Origin: Onchidella celtica
Taxonomy: Eukaryota; Mollusca; Gastropoda; Systellommatophora; Onchidiidae
Assembly: GCA_963931925.1 (NCBI GenBank)
Contig: OZ007573.1
Span: 42,727,711 to 42,791,710, forward strand
Length of the DNA stretch: 64,000 bases
Direction of reading: 5' to 3'
Below the pieces are notes generated by a model. That model saw only the letters and a list, made by a program, of their open reading frames with translations, searched no databases and was not told where the DNA came from. Both the position numbers and the translations under genes were made by a program. Shown here one piece after another: positions 54,974 through 64,000 of the stretch; position 1 is the stretch's first letter, and every line of letters starts with the position of its first letter.

Positions 54974-56544
54974 TTAGGTATTTGAGTAGTTGTCTATGTA
55001 GTTAAGGTGTTTTTATATGCTTGTCTTTGTGTACGTATGTGAGTGTGAATGTGTATGAGTAGATGTTTGGGTTTGTCGATGTGTGTCTGTGTGTGAGCGT
55101 ATTGTAAATATAATATATATGCGGGTATAGCTGTTTATGTAGGTGTCTATGTGGTTAAGGTGTTTTTATGTGTTTGTGTGAGTGTATGTGTATGAGTAGA
55201 TGCTTGTGTGGGTATGTGTGTGTACGTGTAGGAGTAAGTGTTTGTGTAGGTCCTTGTATGTGTGTTATGTTTGCATGTTTGTAGATGTGTGTATAGATGT
55301 GCGCAGGTGTGTGTACAGTGTGGATGGGTGTGTGTGTGTGTGAGTGTGGGGTGTGTATATAGGTGTATTTAAGTGTGTGCGAGAGAGAGGGAGGGGAGGG
55401 GGAGGAGAGATACAATCAACTGAACAAATAGTTTTGACCGGTTATCACTCATTGCACGCCGTGCTTTCTCATTCTGAAAATTAATGTTCAGTGCATTTCT
55501 CGACATCTGCAAATACTTCTCCAAGCAGCAGACATTCTCATAATGCATCACGTTGTTTGAAAATGAGATGGTCGCAAAACCTGCCTTGACTTGGACGTTT
55601 TTTTTCTCATGTACTGTCACAAGGAGAATAGTTTTTGCTTCCTTTTAAGACTATCTTGTCAGCTGACAGGCAAAGTGGGCCAGTGAATGTTCCTTTGCGT
55701 GTCGAGGGCTATGTGTTTGCTTCCGTCGAATTCCGACGGACTTTACACGGAATTTTTCCAACGCAATCTGTGCGGTCTCTGTGAGTGGGAGCCCTTACTC
55801 TGTAAGCGGGAGCCCTATAGCAAAACGCATTCATTATCTTGGTATTGCAGTAGCAACACTGTGTTGTTAGTCTTGAATTTTTAAAAAGTAAAAAGAAATA
55901 AAAAGAAAAGAAAAGAATATAAAATCTGGGAGACCGTGCACTGCACCATTCATTCATCTGCTAAATAAAACACATGAATGAGTATGCTACGAGCACATGA
56001 AGAAACCTTAATCCATTCCCAATGCAGGTCTGGATTTCAAATCGATCAATGTCCCGTTCAAACAAAGAAATTACAACAAGATATTTGGTTTCACCGAAAG
56101 GCCCATTCCATGAAAGGTCAACCAGTATGGGAAAGTATGGAACAAATACAAGGCGTAGCTTTGACGTTGTTGAATATCTGGTGTAATTTTAGTTTTGTAC
56201 ACTTTCATAGAGGTAACATTTAATGCTTGGTCATGTCATGACACGGATATTTCGATGCAGCTCAAGGAAATTTTGAAGATTTCTCTCCAGGTCTTCTAGA
56301 CCGATCGATTTTGTGCCATTCATATGCCTATTTTCAGCACTGCATCGACATTATAAGAAGTGATTTACAGTTGGAAAACACCACGAGAACACGTGGAATA
56401 AATCATCCAGTTATATATCACAAGACCTCACTAATATCTCTACTACAATCTGGCACAATGTTGTTGAGAGAATAAAATCACAGACAACAAACATCAGAGA
56501 ACCACTGAAACTGAATGGCAATCAGCTCTTGGGGAACACGCCGG
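54974..56544. other. Intergenic DNA with a TG-rich tract; no gene recognised
   Basis: From about 54985 to 55385 the strand is rich in TGTGTG/TGTATG words. The following 1.1 kb has short frames only (for example 55687-55884 and 55978-56223) with no domain or exon context that I recognise. Confidence 0.4.
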
Positions 56545-59364
56545 TGTAACAGGCCAAAATATACCCCCCGCCCAGAATATACCCGGGGTTAAACTGGCCT
56601 AGCCCAGAATATACCCCGGGGTATATTCTGGGCTAGGCCAGTTTATACCCCGGGGTTACTTTGGGCTAGGCCAGACTATACCCCCCCCCCCCCCCAGTCC
56701 AGATTATACCCCCGACTGTTTTTTAAAAAACAAGTCAAGACCACAGTTTATTTCAGCCTGTTCTTCATCACTGTTATCAGATATCATATTAATACAAACA
56801 TGAACATTTTCTTGACACCAACAAGTCGTAATGCAATTTAGAGAAAATGATAATAACAGTTTATTTCAGCCTTAGTTTACTTTGGTGTACATACATACAT
56901 TCTCGACTCCTGTAAATCATGATACATATTAGAAGGAACAAACATGCATTAAAATGCATTGATACACAAAAGAGTTGAGTATCCATTCAAACTGACATGA
57001 TTAGACTTCAGCATTAATTTCACTCATGTATGTTGATGATATTATTATCATTATTATTATTATTTTGATAGTTGGTTGGCCATGAGTAAAACATGCATTG
57101 TATTTTTTGTTACAATGATGTAGAGAGAAAAGGCCAGAAAAGAAAACACAGAAAAAAAAATAAAAACATAATGATAATCCAACTGACAGATAGTGCAATT
57201 CCATCATCCAGCAGACATAAAACTAAATAGGCACTAAATGTTTGCGTCTGATGAACTCCACCTGTCCAGATCCACTTGAAACGTTACAGAATGCTAACCA
57301 GTAATAATGATAACAATAGGAACACGAAATCATGTTATTTGCTCTTGAAAATATAGAGAAATATCAATATCAGAATCATCATCATCTTGGAAATTGCAAA
57401 GATATGAGAGGGAGTGTAAAAATGGCAGCGTAGGCCTACAAATCATTCTAGAATTTATAAACAGCAATGTATGTGTATCAACTATATATAAAAAACGTGT
57501 TAAATCTTTTCAAATATTCAAGTAAAACTGGACAGAAAGCTTTAGTGAAATAGCCTTGACAGTTGTGTAGGCCGACAGAGTAAGTCCACTGAGACAAAAG
57601 TAGTGCATTATAAAAGGTAATTAAATCTATAGCATGTTGAGGCAAAATTCAATGGATCATGTTACATTAACAGTATTTCTTGTTAGTGAGTATCATTCTT
57701 TGATAGGTTATTTGTAGAAAGATATACATTTCATGTACATTACGGTTTAAGACACTGGATTAGTTTGCAAGGCTTTTGAAAGATTGAACCTATGTGTTAT
57801 AGTGAATAAGGGTATGTCACTTGCGAGTGAAATAATAATAATTTAAAAAAAAAGACCTTGTCCGTCTTTACCTTCCTAAGCTTAACACGTCCCTTGCCAA
57901 GGGATTTAACAATTGTGTATTTGTACACAAAAAAAAATATATTTAAAATGACTTCATTTTTATGAGTCCGTTAATTATTTCATCCATTGGGACTAAGTGT
58001 ATGTCAGTGCCAAACAAACAGTACCGTGCAAATTTTACTCAATGGCAACCAACTACAAAAACAACTACAACATGCCAACGAACGTGAGTGAAACTAATCC
58101 AGTGCCTTAAACCATGAGCTACATAAAATGTATACATTTCTACAAATAGGCTATCAAAGAATTTACTAACAAGACATGTTCATGCAATATGATCCATAAA
58201 ATTTTTGCCATAACATACTGTAGTTACTTTCTGCAATGCACTGTTGTCTCAGTGGATTTAATCTGTCATTTTACATGACTATGACAGCTACTTCGCTAAA
58301 GCTTTCTGCCCAGTTCTACTTCAATAGTTGAAAAGATTTAACACATTTTTTTTTTACATGTACTTGGTACATACACACATATATTATTGCTGCTTATAGA
58401 TTCTAGAATGATGGGTAGGCCATTTTTATATTCCCTCTTATCTTGGTATTATTCCAAGATGATGGTGATTCTGATATTGATTATATTCTCTTTATTTTCA
58501 AGAGTAAATAAGATGATTTGGTGTTCTTATTGTTATTATTGTATATTACTGGTTAGCTTTCTGCAACGTTTCAAGTGGATCTGGACATGTTAAATTCATT
58601 ATGTGAAACAATTTTAGCATGTATTTAGTTTTGTGTGAAGTATTTAATGTCTGCTGGATGATGGAATTGCACCATCTGCCAGTTCAGTTGTTAAAATGTT
58701 CGTGTTGCTTTTTCTCTATGTATTCTTTCCTGGCCTTCCTCTCTGCATCAGTGTAACTTTGTATGTAGATCTAATTGTTGAGACATATCAAGCACATTTC
58801 TGATTTTCAAAAATTAAAATAAGATTCAGATAACTTTACACTTATGAGTCTTATAATTAGTTCATACCTTGCCACTAAGTATATGTTAGTGGTGCCAAAC
58901 AAAAAAATTACAATACATGTTTTAACTCATGGACAACTAATTATAAAAATAACCAAAAACAATAATAATACCAACGGACACAAGTAAAACTAGTGTTAAA
59001 GTTTAATCATATCAATTTCAATGGATTTTCAATCCTTTTGTATATCAATGCTTTTTAAGCATGTTTATTTCCCTTTAAATGAATCATAATTTACAAGAGT
59101 CAAGAATGTATGCTTCAATATGATATCTGATGACAGTGATATTGGACAATTCAAACTAAAGGTTGAAATAAACTGCGGTCTTGACTTGTTTTAAAAAAAA
59201 AGTAGGGGGTATAATCTGGACTGGGGGGGTATAGTCTGGCCTAGCCCAAAGTAAACCCCGGGGTACAAACTGGCCTAGCCCAGAATATACCCCGGGGGAT
59301 ATTCTGGGCTAGGCCAGTTTAACCCCGGGTATAGTCTGGCGGGGGTATAAACTGGCCTGCTACA
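56545..59364. mobile_element. 2.8-kb foldback element with about 1.2-kb inverted arms
   Basis: The left arm (about 56545-57757) and right arm (about 58095-59364) are inverted copies throughout. Examples are TGTAACAGGCC against GGCCTGCTACA at the tips, TCAAGACCACAGTTTATTTC against GAAATAAACTGCGGTCTTGA, and GTCCAGATCCACTTGAAACG against CGTTTCAAGTGGATCTGGAC. The loop is about 340 bases. The outer 180 bases of each arm hold smaller palindromes built from GGCCTAGCCCAGAATATACC and its complement. CCGG flanks both tips (56541-56544 and 59365-59368), compatible with a 4-base target duplication; alternatively ACG outside CCGG is a 3-base one. TGT...ACA tips with a 4-base target recall Ginger elements, but no transposase is present and the class is unproven. 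Confidence 0.82.
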
Positions 59365-59368
59365 CCGG

Positions 59369-60371
59369 ACGCAAAGCAATGCTGAAGCTGAAGCATAGTT
59401 TCAGAATGCAAAAGCAAACTGCACGCTTTGTTGACTTTTTTCTAGGTGGTACAGCGCAAGCCAGAGTTCGGGTGAGGACTTAGTCAAGCTTTGTTTACCA
59501 ACGAAAATCAAGCGTTTTCTCCTTCCTTAGTACCGAAGGCCGCATGCTGAAATAAATGTTGTGATAACAATTCCAAACTGCTGCGGTCTACTGGGGCAAA
59601 TTCCACCAAGCAAGGAAAAGTCAGATATGTCTTGCCTGATTGCCAGTGGTTCGACCGTTGTTCAGATGCTTTCTCCAGAAGACAGCACAGCTGTTTTTGT
59701 GGCAAAACTTTATTCCTTCAGCATTTCATGGCAAAATTTCACAATTTATGTTGCAAAATTATGGAAATTTTAGACCTTAAAATGGCAAAAAATTTCTGGG
59801 AACTTATATGCAGTGAGTCACAAAAAGGACAAATGTAGGACGACAGTTGAGAAAGAAAAACAGTGCATTTGAGGTGCCCTAAACACATAATTACTTTAAA
59901 AACACGGAAGCCTTCAGCCTATGAAACCTATAGGGCACCTAGTTACACACAATGAAAGAAAAGAAAACAGATAAAAATTGTAGGTAAAAAAAAATGACAC
60001 TTATGATCTGGCAGTGCGAATAATGCATTAACGATTTTTGTTCTAGTGTTGCCTTTCACTCATCCTCTCTGTCTGCGCCCTGCTATCGTCTTGTCTTTCA
60101 GCTATCATCCATTTACCATGTTTTCTCCCCCTTTTTTTTTATGCCGGTGGTTGGTGGGTTTTTCTGGTGGGGTCTGCTCCTGTCCTCTCATTCTGCTATG
60201 TTCTGTCTTTCGTCTAGCTACTGACTAGCACAATACGACTTTTATCGTGTCCATGTGCTTTCTCCAAACTCCCAGTTTTTTGTGTGCACTTTGCGTCCCG
60301 TTCTCTGCCCCTGTTTACTTCTCCATCTTTTGATGCACGCATGTATTTAGAATTACAATTGTTCCGCAGTA
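59369..60371. other. Intergenic DNA, no gene recognised
   Basis: Short frames at 59508-59838 and 60046-60228 carry no recognisable domain. A run of ATGGCAAAA-like words at 59697-59800 gives local periodicity. Nothing else was seen. Confidence 0.35.
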
Positions 60372-60520
60372 ACAAAATAATAACAATACTAATAATATTT
60401 ATAATAATAACAATAATAATAATATTAATAATAATTAACAATAATAATAATATTTATAATAATAACAATAATAATAATATTAATAATAATAACAATAATA
60501 ATATTAATAATAATAACAAG
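60372..60520. repeat. AAT/AAC microsatellite
   Basis: About 150 bases of AAT with AAC interruptions, including two near-identical blocks around AATAATAATATTTATAATAA. It accounts for the Asn-rich part of the plus-strand frame at 60284-60748, which is not a gene. Confidence 0.92.
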
Positions 60521-61908
60521 AAAAATTACAAATACCAGTTGGCTCACGGACTCGGGGAATACACAGATGTTATATTTATAGTTGAATTTCGATCACCAAG
60601 GTGTAAACTGAGAGGTGCAGAACGAAATTTCCTGTCATGCTTTTTAATTCTACTCGAAGATAATGCGTTTTTTTTTTCCCCGGCTCAAAATGTCGGAAGA
60701 TTTTCTTCTGTACAACTCAGCTGTGGCTCAAAATCAACGAAGGTATAAAAATATAGCAAACGTCGCCCACGTACACTTGTCTTTCTATGGGTAATATATT
60801 TTATAGAATTTCAGCCTCACGGTTAAAAGCCTTTCATGATTACATTGGACGGATAACTTCCTTTGTAATATGATGATACTGAATTGAGCCTTTTCTTGCT
60901 TTTTTTCATTTTCATTGTTGAATGTCTTTTTCTCTCGCCCTATCCCCTTTCCCTTTGACTTTTTACATATTTTGAAATTCTTTTTTCTCCCCATACACTT
61001 CACCAACATTATAGAGTTGAAATTCTCTTGACTTTATTTCCTTACAACACGGCTAACCACGCGGTGACCTTTTACTGGGTTCACTCAAAGACTAGAAATG
61101 GTTCACTCCACAACGATAGTTTTAACGAAAGAATGTAGAAATAACAAGATGTTTCACTTGCCGCCGAACGCGGCATCGGATATTAACGGGAGCGGCCAGA
61201 GTAAGCACGGTAGTGCGGTAGCCAAGTAGAGGGATGACATAGGGTTTTCATTGCAGTTTGTGTACAACGTGCTTACTGTAACAATATAACCCGAAAAATC
61301 TAGAAATTCACAATGTCATTGGTGTTCAGCTGTGAATGGCAACAGTAACAGAAACAGTCGATCCGATCTGTCTTTCTACCGCCTCCTTAAAACAGACATG
61401 TACGTTTTCCTCTCTTATTTATAGTACCATATAATGATAAGATTGACTAAACAAGAAACCTGAAACTAGCGTGCTGTATACTTCCTTTGGTGAACTGAAT
61501 CCACAATTCAGGTATTCAGTGAGAATATACTTTACAGATCCTTAACTTAGTTACTGAAGTTCTTTACCAATCTATAACTTAGCTTTTGAATGAGAATGTA
61601 TTTTACCAATTCAGGTGTCGAATAAGAGTGTACTTTAACAAAACTGTATGTTAGTCAATGAATAAGAATGAACTTTACCAATCTATAACTTAGTTAATTA
61701 ATGAGAATGCACTTCACCAATTATAGCTCGGTTGTTGAATAAGAATGTACTTCAGCAATGTATAATTATCCTAGTCACACCCAAGTCCGGCCATTCAAAA
61801 TTTTAAGAAAGAAGTCTGTCTAAAATGGCTTGATAGTAACTGGTGTTTAGGGACTACACTTCCCTGCCTTGAAAGATTGAAGTTATCCATCAGCTGTCCC
61901 CTGCAGTT
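60521..61908. other. Intergenic DNA with short degenerate periodic words; no gene
   Basis: Between about 61490 and 61770, motifs such as GAATGAGAATGYACTT, TTTACCAATC and TATAACTTAG recur about every 60 bases, a decayed minisatellite. The rest has no exon-like block that I could support. Confidence 0.4.
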
Positions 61909-62660
61909 GTGAGAGGATCTGAAAACCAACTTCTCTTCCATTTTCTTTTCCACACATCAGCTCAGCGAGTATTATCTGGCGAATTTATCATAAGAGAAAA
62001 GGGTGGACATAGATTTAACCCCAATGTCACAGAATTCAGATTATCTCTTCAACAGACAATCGTAGATTTACTGTTTGTGTCGGGGAAGAGGAAGAACTGT
62101 AAAGATGACATTGATGCCCCTTTGTTCAGTCTGGAAAACCGTCGAATCAACAAGCGGTAATAAAGCGGTAAGATCAACACTGCAACAAAAGGTACCCAGA
62201 GTGATCCAGGGGATCATGAAAAAGTGCCAGATATTCCGCTTGTTTCAGACAAATAAGAAAATATTCTTGCCTATCTATACTGCAGGGGACACAATTTCAA
62301 AAATTGACTCTGCCAACTGCAATAAATGTAAGGGCCAGCCATCCATAGCACCACCAATCCAAACCATCAATTCATATGTTCCAAGAATTTTGACGTGTGC
62401 CCCTCGGACGAGGGGGGGGGGGGAGGGGTGCCTTCATCGAATTTGCAGGAGTTGCTAAAACTTGCAGAAGCTTATTCCGAATCATTGCACCAGTCAGCCT
62501 TCACACTTCTGGGCTGCGATGCTCAATCTTTCGAAAGATGACAGAAGCAATATACACAGACGAAACAGAAACGGCTGTACAATGTGATTTTTGCGATAAG
62601 ACATTCCTGATTATTATCTTTTTTGTGAACATTCGACTGCATCATTTGATCAAAATGTAA
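61909..62660 (+). other. Unassigned coding-like remnant
   Basis: Three successive partly overlapping plus-strand frames have protein-like composition without low complexity: 61909-62160 (GEFIIREKGGHRFNPNV, LSLQQTIVDLLFVSGKR), 62075-62458 (TLQQKVPRVIQGIMKKCQIF, CNKCKG) and 62397-62660 (TAVQCDFCDKTF). They may be pieces of one decayed gene or transposon, because the frame changes without clear splice sites. I do not recognise the family, and chance frames remain possible. Confidence 0.25.
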
Positions 62661-63949
62661 GAATCATTAACAAATTCAGCCTAAGGGGGAAATCGGAAAA
62701 CAAAAGTCGGTAAGCCAGAAGAGTTCTTCCCTCACAGTCCCCCATTCCTTCTTTCTATTCCTAAAACATGCCAGTGTAAACAGGCCTTTAGCAGCATACA
62801 TTCTATCTAAACAGTCTGCTTCAATTTTATTAGACAACACAGGGCGTTTCTGTATTGCAGGAATTCAAACTTCATTTAGGGCGGCCATTACGAACTTGAC
62901 ACGTGAAACTGAACTGTGATCACAAGTCAGTGGATTGAAAATGGGGCGAAATTTTTGGTGCAGTGATAAAATTGTTTTGGTGGGATTGGGGTCGAGACCT
63001 TTGAGCTGCAGGCACAGTAGCTTCGCTTTCGCTTCCTTTGCATTTCCTTTCTCCCTTTTTGATGATTGGAGAATTTAATCAGTATAATATTGTTGGCCCC
63101 TCACATGAAAATGAAATCTCGGTTTTGATAATACCAGATTATTGTTTATGACCAACTGAAAACAATTCGCAGCTTGGTGACTTGGAGTGGCGACAATGTG
63201 TCGGTGAGCATCGCAGTCCTGCCGTATCCTGTTACGGTAAAGTATGTTCGTTTACCCTCATTATCAACATTACGTAAAACGATTTCCTTGTCCGCGCCCT
63301 TAAAACTAGATTGAAAGTCATAGCTATGCCCGTTAATATAGTAGAGCGTTTCCTTCTATTTGTTATTCACTATAAGAAAAATGGTTTTGTGTTCACGCCT
63401 CTCATTATAGCTGTTTGAAAAAAGAAATGTTTACAGTTTTTAATCACTCTTCTTAAGCCCCCCATACACGTTCAAGCCCGGCCACAGCCTCGCCTAAATC
63501 TGGGCTTCACGAACAGATTTTAATTCGAACCTTGCACACACATGTTGCGGCCAGGCTTTATGAAATTTTCCCCGCCACTACGAGAACTGATTGCACACAG
63601 AGGTGCGGAAACAGAATAGATGTTTCATTGACACACAAAACACTTGAAAACAGTGCCCTCGACTCCTGTGTACATAGTTTGATCACTTCATTTTGGACCA
63701 TAGCCCATTCACAATGTCTCACAACTAACAACAGGCTCTATGTGGAATCATAATTATATTTAGTCACCCGGAAACGGACATTGAGCATCAAAAACGATAC
63801 TGCGTCAAACAGTGGCTGTTGGAATGAACGACCCACACTTGCATCAATTTATTGAATGAGTTGAGATGTTATCCAAGTGATTTTCGTAATTTATTTGCGA
63901 ATGGACGAGGACACCTTCACGGCCGTTTTCGCGGGGACGCGCAGGTTGG
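62661..63949. other. Intergenic DNA, no gene recognised
   Basis: A/T-rich sequence with one 73-codon frame at 63532-63753 that lacks any recognisable domain. No repeats of note until the TC run at the end. Confidence 0.35.
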
Positions 63950-64000
63950 GAGAGAGAGAAAAAAATCTCTCTCTCTCTCTCTCTTTCCAACTCTCTTTTT
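63950..64000. repeat. GA then TC microsatellite at the window edge
   Basis: GAGAGAGA followed by a short A run and then TCTCTC: a small inverted dinucleotide array cut by the end of the window. Confidence 0.85.

Noticed and set aside
55687-55884. Possible third paralog exon (Cys-rich, EWEPL)
   Set aside because: The EWEPL word resembles GWEPC of the gene family, but the surrounding residues and splice sites do not match.
60284-60748. 154-codon Asn-rich frame
   Set aside because: The centre is an AAT microsatellite and the ends show no domain.
1-64000. A previously undescribed defence, toxin or metabolic gene system
   Set aside because: No gene cluster of that kind is visible; the unusual structures are transposons, repeats and a tandem paralog pair.

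Overview
The window looks like accessory, repeat-rich nuclear DNA of an animal, most likely a marine invertebrate (mollusc or another lophotrochozoan). The evidence is spliced genes with large introns, very abundant di- and tetranucleotide arrays, Ty3/Gypsy LTR elements, hAT-like MITEs and an L1/Tx1-group LINE. The species cannot be fixed from the sequence. No rRNA, tRNA or CRISPR locus was found.

Left third (1-24400): a tandem pair of paralogous host genes. The downstream copy (17918-24079, + strand) can be read as seven exons that join in frame into a 402-residue type II membrane protein. It resembles the DUF1647 glycosyltransferase-like family. At least one of its introns appears to start with GC rather than GT. 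The upstream copy (51-9839, cut by the window edge) keeps open versions of two exons. Its exon matching residues 177-224 is broken and its last acceptor site is missing, so it reads as a decaying paralog. The introns carry a 3.4-kb TIR element that encloses a 66-bp minisatellite, short palindromic MITEs and microsatellites. Between the two copies lies a hAT MITE interrupted by a solo LTR, followed by a second solo LTR.

Middle (24400-43300): no host gene was recognised. It holds a 37-bp minisatellite and a segmental duplication in which one unit carries a roughly 300-bp MITE and the other shows the empty site. It also holds a structurally complete but non-coding Gypsy-type LTR element (27796-33028) with almost identical LTRs and a TGCAC target duplication. 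A 38-bp minisatellite follows, then a broken related Gypsy element with a gag remnant and one LTR (37040-41101), then a hAT-like element.

Right part (42284-64000): a decayed 5' module of a LINE sits directly upstream of an apparently intact L1/Tx1-group LINE. The intact LINE has ORF1 with an RRM-like domain and a 1254-residue EN-RT ORF2. Further on are a dispersed 0.8-kb repeat pair, a solo LTR with internal minisatellites (53313-54973), and a 2.8-kb foldback element whose two arms of about 1.2 kb are inverted copies of each other (56545-59364). The last 4.6 kb hold no gene that I can support.

Most long open frames outside the host gene, the LINE and the gag remnant come from low-complexity repeats. 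The main biology is a decaying and a surviving paralog embedded in layered transposon insertions. Several insertions are dated relative to one another by nesting or by target-site duplications.
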